From: a marine bacterium B5-7
GTDB taxonomy: Bacteria; Pseudomonadota; Gammaproteobacteria; BQJM01
Length of the DNA: 38,939 nucleotides
NCBI GenBank assembly: GCA_021604705.1
Contig: BQJM01000014.1
Coordinates: forward strand, 1 to 38,939
Direction of reading: 5' to 3'
Part shown: positions 1 through 7,804 of the stretch, piece by piece
Position numbering within the stretch: the stretch's first letter is position 1
Layout: the number at the start of each line of letters is the position of its first letter
Notes under the pieces: generated by a model
Seen by the model: only the letters and a program-made list of their open reading frames with translations
The model's database searches: none
Told to the model about the DNA's origin: nothing
Position numbers and translations under genes: made by a program

Positions 1-1968
1 GCAAGAAAACGTTTAGCAACACTAGAAAAAGAAAAACAAACGAATGAATTCCGCTTGTTACAAGTGCAGATTGCTGATGGGCATTTTACCTCGAAAGTTC
101 GCGCCGATTTACTTTCACGCCTATATGACTGGGCTGACAACGAACATACCTCTCTCGAACAATTTGATAATACGCCTTTTACGCAGTACATCACTGCAGT
201 ACGTGCGAATAATTATGCGGACTTATTAGCACAATTGAACGCACTGAAAACACAAAAAGATCTTTCCTACTATCATGCAACATTGCATTATTTTGTAACG
301 CACTTGAGTCAATATCATTTGTCCGCAAAAGAGTTTATCGGCTTTATTTTAGATAAAGAAAACAAAGAACATTATCACGCTATCTGTTTCACGCTGGAAC
401 GGATGCTATCAAATAACTATACTGTCCAGCCGACACTGACGAAAGAACGCGATGACCTACTAAAAAGTTTACTAGCAGAAACGCAACATGAAACCAGCGC
501 AAAGAAAATGACTTTGCGTAGGCTCATACAACGCATCCCCTCTTTACGAACTAAATTACTGAATTTACTGATTGCAGACCCTACGCTGCTACCTGATGAT
601 ATTGACTGCTTTCCCCAGCTAGACAGTCAACAATGCTGGACTTTGCTAAAGGCAACATTGAATCATGCGACAGCTGAGGCTTCTAAATTAATCGGTCCGA
701 CACGTTATCTATTTATTGTATCGCTACTTACACGTACTGATACAATGTCCGATGCGGATTATACGCAACATTTATTTGAAATTTTCACACATCCGAAAAT
801 GACCGCTGTCGTACGCGATCAACTCTTAGCGCAGCCTGAATTATGTACCCAGCTTTCTCATATCGGCCCACGCTTACGTCATCAATTATTTGGGGAAACG
901 CTCAATGTTTATTTTACCCCAGAACGTTATAAAACTTTCTTAAGCCATGCTTGCAATGCATTTCGCATGCAGCTACAAGAAAGCAATCAGAAACAAGGTA
1001 AAAAAACACAAGAACCACCAACAACTGTACACAAACATTTACTGCTGCCCCGCAGCTTAAAGCGCATTTTATGGGAAAATCGTCCTTGGTTTTTCTTGCC
1101 AAAAAAACACCGTGCAAGACGCGAGGCTGTTCGCGCGAAACGCTTATTAGAAAAAGTTATTGGCACATACAATGCACCGATTGCCTCAAATGAAGCACGC
1201 AGTAATCTACGCCGCGTATTAAAACGTTATCCACAAGCGCTGATTCACCACATAAACAACACCGATTTAGATCGCGTGTATGCCGTTATCAGTTCACTGA
1301 ACACAACTGAAGATAAAACTTTATTACGCCAATTAAACCGCGCCTTTATTCAGCAGCGTGCTTTAACCCAGTACGACATGGAAGCCTCATTTAACAAACA
1401 CATCATGGCTGGACTACAGTGGGGAATGCGCGATAATCTTGAGTTCGCGATGCAATTATGGCGCGGCATACCGCATAAAGAACAGCCTGATTTTGCAGTG
1501 CGTATTGCATCCATGCGCGCTGAAACCGACACGAAGCAATTAGCTCACCCCAAATTTGCAGAAACCTTACTCGGCTTACGCCAACCAAATAGAATAGTTC
1601 AGTTTTTCCAATACCTCTGGGGCTTCATCTTTGGCATGAAAGAACAGCCTTATATGATTAATGTGACTGCACAACACCGTCTGCAGTTATTTGCCCAGGC
1701 GCCGATGTTAGTGAAACAGCATCCTAATATTTACCATACAACGCGCGCAGCATTACCTGAGTTAAGCAAAGAGCTATCTTCTGCGCACGTGCTGGCAAAA
1801 ACATTGAGGGACAAACCCAAACGCTCTCATGAAGCCGAAGATTGCTTGGATACCGGCGCCACTCAACGCTGGCAAAATCGTGTCAGATTCTTCCGGGATG
1901 ACACCTATGTAGCTCAGCATCTAAAGGCAACTGACTCCCAACCACTGCCTCAACTAAAACGACTTTAA
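1..1968 (+). CDS. Unrecognised protein, 5'-truncated by window edge
   Basis: The frame is open from base 1 to a TAA at 1966-1968, so this is the C-terminal part (about 655 codons) of a longer protein. A TTG at 55 could be read as a start, but the 18 codons before it are open and charged (Lys/Glu-rich), so truncation by the window edge is more likely. The product appears mostly helical and is rich in Leu, Gln, Arg and His. One short hydrophobic patch lies around bases 1590-1640 (FFQYLWGFIFG). I see no signal peptide, catalytic motif or repeat that I recognise. It ends 18 bases before the ATG of the hydroxylase gene on the same strand, so the two may be cotranscribed. No function is assigned. 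Confidence 0.75.
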   Translation, partial: ARKRLATLEKEKQTNEFRLLQVQIADGHFTSKVRADLLSRLYDWADNEHTSLEQFDNTPFTQYITAVRANNYADLLAQLNALKTQKDLSYYHATLHYFVTHLSQYHLSAKEFIGFILDKENKEHYHAICFTLERMLSNNYTVQPTLTKERDDLLKSLLAETQHETSAKKMTLRRLIQRIPSLRTKLLNLLIADPTLLPDDIDCFPQLDSQQCWTLLKATLNHATAEASKLIGPTRYLFIVSLLTRTDTMSDADYTQHLFEIFTHPKMTAVVRDQLLAQPELCTQLSHIGPRLRHQLFGETLNVYFTPERYKTFLSHACNAFRMQLQESNQKQGKKTQEPPTTVHKHLLLPRSLKRILWENRPWFFLPKKHRARREAVRAKRLLEKVIGTYNAPIASNEARSNLRRVLKRYPQALIHHINNTDLDRVYAVISSLNTTEDKTLLRQLNRAFIQQRALTQYDMEASFNKHIMAGLQWGMRDNLEFAMQLWRGIPHKEQPDFAVRIASMRAETDTKQLAHPKFAETLLGLRQPNRIVQFFQYLWGFIFGMKEQPYMINVTAQHRLQLFAQAPMLVKQHPNIYHTTRAALPELSKELSSAHVLAKTLRDKPKRSHEAEDCLDTGATQRWQNRVRFFRDDTYVAQHLKATDSQPLPQLKRL

Positions 1969-1986
1969 TCTGATATACTCTTGCTC

Positions 1987-3186
1987 ATGACAACCACCTA
2001 CGACATCACCATTATCGGTGCCGGCATCGTCGGCAGTGCACTCGCTTGCGCGCTTGCACCAAGTGGGCAGCGTATCTTATTGCTCGATCAAAAAGCACCG
2101 GCATTAAGCTGGCCTGAAGACAGTACAGATATGCGGGTAAGCGCCATCACCTTAGCATCCATGCGGATTTTTCAGCATCTGAGGGTGTGGGACACGATAC
2201 AAGCACTCGGCATTTCACCTTTTCAACATATGCGTGTCTGGGATCAAGCTGGCACCGGTGAAGTACAGTTCCATGGCAGCGAATTAGGGCAACCCGTACT
2301 CGGCCACATCATTGAAAACCGTGTGATGCAGAAATCCTTGATAGAAAGCTTAAAAAATCACAGTAATGTCACTTGTAATTTTGATTGCACACTAGAGGAT
2401 GTCAATTTCCAAACGCTGCACACATCAAAAGGCGTCATTCGTAGCACCTTGATTGTCGGTGCAGATGGCGGACGTTCTTGGTTGCGTGAAAAAGTAGGCT
2501 TTGCGATAAACAGCATGGACTATGAGCAACATGCACTCGTCGCCACCATACAGTGCGAGAAACCGCATAAGAATACCGCCTGGCAGCGCTTTACACCGAC
2601 GGGCACCTTGGCATTTTTACCGCTGGCTGATCCACATCGCGTTTCTATTGTTTGGTCAACAACAGCAGAACAAGCAGATGCGCTAAAAACCTTAGATGAA
2701 ACACACTTTAATGCACAATTAGCAGAAGCCTTCGAACACCGCCTAGGAAAAACCACCTTACAAAGCCCTCGTGCGGTATTCCCCTTGACCATGCGACATG
2801 CCGTTGATTATGTAAAGCCTGGTTTTGCTTTAGTTGGGGATGCAGCGCACACCATTCATCCGCTGGCAGGACAAGGCGTCAACCTAGGCTTATTAGATGC
2901 GGCGTGTTTAGCAGAGACACTAGAACATGCGTTGCAGTCTCGGCGTGACATTGCTGACTTGTTTACACTGAAAAAATACCAACGTTGGCGTAAGCATCAT
3001 AATGCCTTAATGATTAAATCCATGCGGGGATTTCAGCGATTGTTTGCTAGCCAACGCTTACCCTTAAAACTTTTACGTAATTGGGGTTTAGATTTCACGA
3101 ACAATACGTGGCTATTAAAGTCTTTGTTTATGCAGCATGCTGCGGGACTTAAAGGGGATTTACCTAACGCTGCGCTTTTGAAGTAA
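1987..3186 (+). CDS. UbiH/UbiF/UbiI-family FAD-dependent ubiquinone hydroxylase
   Basis: This is a 399-residue flavoprotein monooxygenase of the UbiH/COQ6 family, which hydroxylates the aromatic ring of polyprenyl intermediates in ubiquinone synthesis, peripherally at the inner membrane. Visible motifs are the N-terminal FAD dinucleotide-binding GAGIVG (residues 11-16), a central ADGGRS motif that fits the family's conserved DG segment, and the C-terminal GDAAHTIHPLAGQGVN motif near residue 285 that contacts FAD and closes the active site. Length matches the family (about 390-400). I chose the ATG at 1987 because the GxGxxG strand begins about ten residues later, as usual; a TTG two codons upstream is less likely. 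The C-terminal region resembles UbiI most, with UbiF close behind, so the exact ring position is not decided. It follows the unknown upstream gene by 18 bases. Confidence 0.9.
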   Translation: MTTTYDITIIGAGIVGSALACALAPSGQRILLLDQKAPALSWPEDSTDMRVSAITLASMRIFQHLRVWDTIQALGISPFQHMRVWDQAGTGEVQFHGSELGQPVLGHIIENRVMQKSLIESLKNHSNVTCNFDCTLEDVNFQTLHTSKGVIRSTLIVGADGGRSWLREKVGFAINSMDYEQHALVATIQCEKPHKNTAWQRFTPTGTLAFLPLADPHRVSIVWSTTAEQADALKTLDETHFNAQLAEAFEHRLGKTTLQSPRAVFPLTMRHAVDYVKPGFALVGDAAHTIHPLAGQGVNLGLLDAACLAETLEHALQSRRDIADLFTLKKYQRWRKHHNALMIKSMRGFQRLFASQRLPLKLLRNWGLDFTNNTWLLKSLFMQHAAGLKGDLPNAALLK

Positions 3187-3216
3187 CTCGCATGAAATAT
3201 CTATAATTTCCTACCA

Positions 3217-3436
3217 CTGAAACCATTTTTGTAGCATGGTGGGGGGCATATTTTCCAACTCGACAGCTGTCACGTCGTTTTATTCGTAAGACCTCAAAAA
3301 TAATCATGGCCATGCTATCCGCAAGACACTAGCGGTTTTTCCCGTATGCAGTACCCGTACTGCAACCCGGGAACCAGGGTTTTGACACGCTGTCTCTTGG
3401 AAAACACCCCGCCACCACGCTCTATGATTTTTTCAG
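3217..3436 (+). repeat. 220-bp MITE-like element, copy A
   Basis: This non-coding element has a diverged second copy in opposite orientation at 37815-38034, and both span exactly 220 bp. The ends form an imperfect terminal inverted repeat of about 40 bp: CTGAAA, then GGTGGGGGGCAT and TTTTCCAA on the left, mirrored by TTGGAAAACACCCCGCCACC and TTTCAG on the right. The centre carries the near-palindrome GCAGTACCCGTACTGC (3348-3363), fully conserved in the other copy and followed by ACCCGGG. No obvious target-site duplication was seen. It lies in a 466-base gene-free gap (3187-3652) shared with the 30-bp motif and the hairpin cluster to its right. Its autonomous parent is unknown. Confidence 0.75.
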
Positions 3437-3474
3437 GTTATTTTAAGCCATATGTAAAACAACTAAAAATGTTT

Positions 3475-3504
3475 GAAAAGCCCGGGAGGGGATTCTTTTC
3501 AAAA
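3475..3504 (+). repeat. 30-bp interspersed motif, copy 1
   Basis: The sequence begins GAAAAGCCCGGGAGGG and ends CTTTTCAAAA. By eye it matches 26 of 30 bases with the copy at 18261-18290; a third copy is inverted at 17475-17504. Like the 18261 copy, it is followed within a few tens of bases by palindromic hairpin repeats, so motif and hairpins may form one composite element. Confidence 0.6.
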
Positions 3505-3505
3505 A

Positions 3506-3641
3506 TGACAACTGAAAAGTTGTCATCCCGGAATTTGCGTAGCAAATATCCGGGACCTCCTTCGGACGCTAGCAAGCCCGAAAGAAGCTGAAGGAGATCC
3601 CGCATCAAGTGCGGGATGACAGCGGCGTGTGGGATGACAGC
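3506..3641. repeat. Cluster of three hairpins, GTCATCCCG-type palindromic repeats
   Basis: Three perfect or near-perfect hairpins follow one another. The first is TGACAACT-GAAA-AGTTGTCA (3506-3525). The second pairs TCCCGGAATTTGC with GCAAATATCCGGGA (3526-3555). The third is TCCCGCA-TCAAG-TGCGGGA (3598-3616). A truncated GTGTGGGATGACAGCGG follows at 3625-3641. The arrangement GTCATCCCG...CGGGACCTCC, spacer, GGAGATCCCG...CGGGATGAC recurs at 18341-18420 and, inverted, at 24905-24993. The spacer word TTCGGACGCTAGCAA is shared with the 24.9-kb copy. These are REP/BIME-like extragenic palindromes. Confidence 0.75.
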
Positions 3642-3652
3642 GGCGCGCAAAA

Positions 3653-4849
3653 TTACAAAGCAGACAAAACCAAGCGAATCTTGTCAACGCAGTCATCAAT
3701 CTGTTCTGTCGTAATCACCAAAGGCGGCGCCAAACGAACAACAGTATCGTGTGTTTCTTTGCTAAGTATCCCATGCGCCATCAGTTGCAAACAAATATCG
3801 CGCGCGCTTGTGATGTTTTCGTCGATCTCAACACCGATCAACAAGCCCTTACCGCGAATTTCTTTAATTGCCGGTGAGTCAATGGCGCGCAATTTTCCCA
3901 TGAAATAAGTACCTAACTCTGCCGCACGATCAACAAGCTGCTCATCCACCAAAACATTTAAAGCTTCATGCGCAACCACTGACGCCAAAGGGTTTCCGCC
4001 AAAAGTACTGCCGTGATCGCCAGGCTTAAACACGTCCATCACATCTTTACGCGTTAAAAATAGAGAAACCGGGAGTATGCCGCCGCCTAATGCTTTGCCA
4101 AGTAACACGCCATCCGGCTGCACGTCATCATGATAACTCGCCAGCAGTTTACCCGTGCGACCGAGTCCCGTTTGAATTTCATCACAGATTAATAAGACAT
4201 TGTGCTTCTTACATAATGCTTGGCACCGTTTTAAATAACCTGCTGGTGGTACAATGATGCCTCCCTCACCTTGAATGGGTTCTACGATAAATGCCGCCGT
4301 ATTCGGTGTAATGGCTTGCTCCAAAGCATCCGCATCACCATAAGGTACCCAAGAAAATCCCGCAGGAAATGGGCCAAAACCATGGCGGTATTGATGTTCC
4401 GTAGAAAAACCAACAATAGCAATCGTGCGGCCATGAAAATTACCTGTCGCTGTAATAATTTCTGCTTTATCTTGTGCAACGCCCTTGACGGTATATGCCC
4501 ATTTACGTGCAGCTTTCAGCGCCGTTTCCACCGCTTCTGATCCGCTGTTCATCGGCAAAGCGCGTGCAAAACCAGTAAGCTCACAGGCGCGTTTCAAAAA
4601 TGGGCCCAATTTATCGGTGTAATAGGCTCGCGATACCACATTTAATTGTGCAGATTGATCATGCAAAACCTTCAACAATCGCGGATGGCAATGTCCATGA
4701 CTAAGCGCAGAATAGGCACTCATCATGTCTAAATACTGTTTCCCAGCATCATCCCAAACGTACACGCCCTCTCCCCGCGTCAATACGACAGGCAATGGAT
4801 GGTAATTCTGTGCGCCATATTGGTTCTCTTGATCGATCGCTTCAGACAT
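3653..4849 (-). CDS. rocD: Ornithine--oxo-acid aminotransferase
   Basis: This is a 398-residue class-III PLP-dependent aminotransferase. It should transfer the delta-amino group of ornithine to 2-oxoglutarate, giving glutamate semialdehyde and glutamate and so linking arginine/ornithine to proline and glutamate. The N-terminal YGAQNYHPLPVVL (residues 11-23) is typical of ornithine aminotransferases and not of ArgD. PLP-site features visible are NSGSEA (101-106), the cofactor-binding ICDEIQTG (Asp223) and the Schiff-base lysine in LLGKALGGG (Lys252). The start is supported by AGGAG eight bases ahead of the ATG. A -35/-10 pair upstream (4871-4899) overlaps the divergent pcnB promoter region. 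N-acetylornithine or succinylornithine aminotransferase is the alternative. Confidence 0.88.
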   Translation of the reverse strand: MSEAIDQENQYGAQNYHPLPVVLTRGEGVYVWDDAGKQYLDMMSAYSALSHGHCHPRLLKVLHDQSAQLNVVSRAYYTDKLGPFLKRACELTGFARALPMNSGSEAVETALKAARKWAYTVKGVAQDKAEIITATGNFHGRTIAIVGFSTEHQYRHGFGPFPAGFSWVPYGDADALEQAITPNTAAFIVEPIQGEGGIIVPPAGYLKRCQALCKKHNVLLICDEIQTGLGRTGKLLASYHDDVQPDGVLLGKALGGGILPVSLFLTRKDVMDVFKPGDHGSTFGGNPLASVVAHEALNVLVDEQLVDRAAELGTYFMGKLRAIDSPAIKEIRGKGLLIGVEIDENITSARDICLQLMAHGILSKETHDTVVRLAPPLVITTEQIDDCVDKIRLVLSAL

Positions 4850-4870
4850 AAGTTTCTCCTATTTCTGCAC

Positions 4871-4899
4871 AGCCTACGGACTCATGGAATTGGTGTCAA
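4871..4899 (-). promoter_or_regulatory. Probable sigma-70 promoter for rocD
   Basis: On the - strand a perfect TTGACA (plus 4894-4899) is followed after 17 bases by TAGGCT (plus 4871-4876), a weak -10. It lies 22 bases from the rocD ATG. It shares bases with a possible promoter for the divergent pcnB. The -10 match is poor, so the start site is uncertain. Confidence 0.45.
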
Positions 4900-4917
4900 T
4901 ATACAGCATATTATGAT
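4890..4917 (+). promoter_or_regulatory. Possible sigma-70 promoter for pcnB
   Basis: TTGGTG (4890-4895) is followed after 16 bases by TATGAT (4912-4917), about 37 bases before the pcnB GTG. The -10 is good and the -35 is poor. It overlaps the -35 of the opposing rocD promoter. Confidence 0.35.
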
Positions 4918-4953
4918 AAACTGCCGGCCAGATAAATATAGGTCCGCATCGTT

Positions 4954-6255
4954 GTGATACTCAAGAAAATTAAACATTTTTTACAAAAGCAGCCCAAAAA
5001 AACGCAACAAACTGTGCGTGCCACGGTTATTCCGCGCGCTAAACATAGCATTTCCCGTCAAAATATTGATCCCCATGCACTGAAAGTATTATATCGCCTC
5101 AGTAACGCAGGCTATGATGCGTATTTGGTGGGTGGCTGTATTCGTGATTTGTTGCTAGATAAACATCCCAAAGATTTCGATGTTGCAACGAATGCAACAC
5201 CCGAACAAGTTCGCAGCCTATTTAGAAACTGCCGGCTAATTGGCAGACGTTTTCGTTTAGCGCATGTATTTTTTCGTGAACACATTATTGAGGTTGCCAC
5301 ATTTCGTGGACATCATGATGAGTCTAGCAATACGTCGCACAGTGAAACCGGTATGATTTTGCGTGACAATCAATACGGCAGCATAGAAGAAGACGCCGTA
5401 CGGCGCGACTTCACGATTAATGCTTTGTACTATGATATCCGAGATTTTTCAGTGGTCGACTTTACGGATGCGATGGAAGACATTCAGAAAAAACAAATCG
5501 TGATGATTGGCGATCCTGCCACACGTTTTCGCGAAGATCCTGTTCGCATGTTACGTGCCATCCGTTTTGCGGCAAAATTAGATTTTTCTATTGAACCAAA
5601 CACATTAGCAAGCCTTGGCGAATTACACGAACTACTGGCACCTATTAATAATTCGCGTTTGTTTGAAGAATTCATTAAGTTGTTTCATAGCGGCTACGCA
5701 GAGAAAACGTTTGAGCTTCTTCGGCAACACCACATGCTAACGTATATTTCTCAACCTGCGGTTGAGGCACTGGGCGAGAATGAACAAGCAGAAGCTTTCT
5801 TCCGCACTGCATTAAATAACACGGACGCGCGTGTTGCCAGTGGAAAACATACCACACCTACTTTTTTAATGACCGTATTCTTATGGCCGCATATCTTAAA
5901 AACGCTAGCACGCCATGAACAACAAGACATGCCACGCTATGATGCATTGCAGCTAGCAATCTCTGATGCGCTAACAGCGCAACGTCGCCACACCATGTTA
6001 CCCCGCAAGTTAGTCAATGGCATTCGAGATATCGCGTATTTGCAGTATCACCTCGATCGCCGCCGCGGCCGCGCACCCTATCGCACGCTATCTCACCCCC
6101 GCTTTAGAGCCGGCTATGATTTTCTGTTATTACGAGCACAAATCGACTCGGATTTGCAGCCACTCGCCGATTGGTGGACAAGCTTCCAGACCGCCAGCCG
6201 CGATGCACGCCAACAGCTCATCGATAAGCTACCACCAACACCAAAGCGCCAATAA
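4954..6255 (+). CDS. pcnB: Poly(A) polymerase I
   Basis: This 433-residue nucleotidyltransferase adds 3' poly(A) tails to RNA and so promotes RNA decay. The class-II polymerase core is clear: GG-x-IRD at residues 60-65 and PKDFDVATNATPEQV from residue 72, whose DFD (74-76) holds metal-binding aspartates. RNCRLIGRRFRLAHV follows and is nearly diagnostic of PcnB over the related CCA-adding enzymes. The basic C-terminus (GRAPYRTLSHPRFRAGYDF) matches the PcnB tail. The start is a GTG with only a weak Shine-Dalgarno; no in-frame ATG precedes the conserved domain closely, so the N-terminus could differ by a few residues. In many relatives folK follows pcnB; here an accessory ATPase gene follows after 93 bases. 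Confidence 0.93.
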   Translation: MILKKIKHFLQKQPKKTQQTVRATVIPRAKHSISRQNIDPHALKVLYRLSNAGYDAYLVGGCIRDLLLDKHPKDFDVATNATPEQVRSLFRNCRLIGRRFRLAHVFFREHIIEVATFRGHHDESSNTSHSETGMILRDNQYGSIEEDAVRRDFTINALYYDIRDFSVVDFTDAMEDIQKKQIVMIGDPATRFREDPVRMLRAIRFAAKLDFSIEPNTLASLGELHELLAPINNSRLFEEFIKLFHSGYAEKTFELLRQHHMLTYISQPAVEALGENEQAEAFFRTALNNTDARVASGKHTTPTFLMTVFLWPHILKTLARHEQQDMPRYDALQLAISDALTAQRRHTMLPRKLVNGIRDIAYLQYHLDRRRGRAPYRTLSHPRFRAGYDFLLLRAQIDSDLQPLADWWTSFQTASRDARQQLIDKLPPTPKRQ

Positions 6256-6336
6256 CCTACTCTTTTATCTGTTATTGGCGTAAATTATTGGATTTTTACG
6301 CCGATAATGCTATTCTGGGCTCGTTATCGGCGCAAA
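6243..6336. promoter_or_regulatory. Two tandem palindromic operator-like sites
   Basis: Four copies of a 13-bp word (consensus TTATYGGCGYAAA) alternate in orientation: inverted 6243-6255, direct 6272-6284, inverted 6295-6307, direct 6324-6336. Each inverted/direct pair is separated by exactly 16 bases and the second pair lies 52 bases after the first. The leftmost half-site overlaps the pcnB stop codon and differs at its outer three bases. The last ends 12 bases before the ATPase ATG. The geometry suggests two dimer-binding sites for a repressor or a recombinase-like protein, or two alternative RNA hairpins. The identity of the ligand is unknown. Confidence 0.6.
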
Positions 6337-6348
6337 CCAGTGTAAAAC

Positions 6349-7800
6349 ATGACTTTGTCTTCAGAAAAAATTCAACAAAATCAAGAGCTTATCGGAAGAG
6401 AGCGTGAGATAGCCACCCTACGGCAAATCGGGCAAAGCCAAGAAGCTCAAATTGTCATTATGTATGGCCGACGACGCGTAGGAAAAACAGAGCTCCTGGA
6501 GCAAGTCTACAGAGAGCGCCATGTTCTGAAGTTTGAAGGGATAGAAAACAAGCCTGAAGCTGAGCAGTACCAGTTTGTCCTACGTCAGCTAGGTCGGTAT
6601 ACAAGCAAACCTATACTTTCCCCAGTAACCCCAACTTGTTGGCTAGATGTTTTTGATGTTATTCATGAACATACACAACAAGGCCTCTGGACGATATATT
6701 TTGAAGAGCTACAGTGGCTCGCAGACTACAAAGATAATTTTATCAGTGAGCTTAAAGTCGCCTGGGATAATTATTTTCGTCGCAACCCCCAACTATTACT
6801 CATACTATGCGGCTCATCACCTTCCTTTATGATACAACACGTTGTGCATTCGAAAGCGTTATACAATCGCTCTCAGCATGAGATGCACTTACAACCTTTT
6901 TCTATCCAAGAAACAAAACAATTCCTTGGCCGCCGTTCAAATAGAGAAATAATGAATGCCTATCTAACATTAGGTGGCATTCCAGAATACCTAAAACGAA
7001 TAAAGAGTGCTTCTTCATTGTTTACAGGAATTTGCAAACAAAGCTTTACCCTAGATGGCTACTTTAGTCGAGAATATAAGCGAATTTTTATCAGCAGCAT
7101 GGCTGAATCTGCTCACTATCAAAAAATCATTTCCTTTCTTAGTCAGCATCGTTTCGCAACGAGAGAACAAATTGCAACACACCTTGCGTTACAAACAGGG
7201 GGGCATTTATCAAAATTCTTAGAAGAACTTGTTTACTGTGGGTTCATAAAAAAATACTCTCCCTATAACTTAACAGAAGACAGTAAGCTCGCACGCTATC
7301 AAATCAATGATAATTATTTACAGTTTTTCTTCAAATTTATTCAACCTGAGCTAAGTGATATTGAAACCGGACGCTACAACAAGCAACCCACCGCCGCACT
7401 AAAACTTGATGATTACCACCAATGGCTGGGTTATGCTTTTGAGCGATATTGTCGTGACAACCACCACACCATTGCTAATTTACTTGGATTTTCTGGTGTA
7501 AAATACCAAGCAGGGACCTTTTACAACCGAGCAACATCAAAAGAAGATCGCGGTTATCAATTAGACTTGATCTTTGACCGCGCGGACCATGTCATCACGG
7601 TATGTGAGATTAAGTACTTACAACAAAAGGCTGATAAGCGTGTCATCGCACCTTTTGATAAAAGCCTCTCGCTCATGCCGAATAAAAAAGGGAAAACCGT
7701 GCATCGAGTATTAATCAGTGCAGAAGGCGCAGAAGAATCTTTAGTACACGCGCATTATTTTGATAATATTATTACATTAGATGATTTAATGGTAGAATAA
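6349..7800 (+). CDS. AAA-type ATPase with C-terminal DUF234/PD-(D/E)XK-like domain
   Basis: This is a 483-residue ATPase of the archaeal-type AAA/DUF234 group, common in accessory DNA and of poorly known role. After a REREIATL segment there is a Walker A YGRRRVGKTEL (around residues 41-51), a Walker B-like TIYFEELQWL (around 119-128) in which Glu replaces the usual first Asp, and ILCGSSPSFM, a sensor-type strand. A winged-helix-like region follows (ATREQIATHLAL). The C-terminus has QLDLIFDRADHVITVCEIKY, compatible with the D...ExK core of PD-(D/E)XK nucleases. It sits between pcnB and nadK and ends only 4 bases before nadK, so it may drive or share nadK transcription. Two palindromic sites lie just upstream. 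It is probably a transferred gene. Confidence 0.82.
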   Translation: MTLSSEKIQQNQELIGREREIATLRQIGQSQEAQIVIMYGRRRVGKTELLEQVYRERHVLKFEGIENKPEAEQYQFVLRQLGRYTSKPILSPVTPTCWLDVFDVIHEHTQQGLWTIYFEELQWLADYKDNFISELKVAWDNYFRRNPQLLLILCGSSPSFMIQHVVHSKALYNRSQHEMHLQPFSIQETKQFLGRRSNREIMNAYLTLGGIPEYLKRIKSASSLFTGICKQSFTLDGYFSREYKRIFISSMAESAHYQKIISFLSQHRFATREQIATHLALQTGGHLSKFLEELVYCGFIKKYSPYNLTEDSKLARYQINDNYLQFFFKFIQPELSDIETGRYNKQPTAALKLDDYHQWLGYAFERYCRDNHHTIANLLGFSGVKYQAGTFYNRATSKEDRGYQLDLIFDRADHVITVCEIKYLQQKADKRVIAPFDKSLSLMPNKKGKTVHRVLISAEGAEESLVHAHYFDNIITLDDLMVE

Positions 7801-7804
7801 CGAC

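Noticed and set aside
3346-3591. 81-codon + strand ORF between ubiquinone hydroxylase and rocD
   Set aside because: It lies entirely across the MITE-like element, the 30-bp motif and the hairpin repeats; its protein is just their translation and it has no ribosome-binding site.
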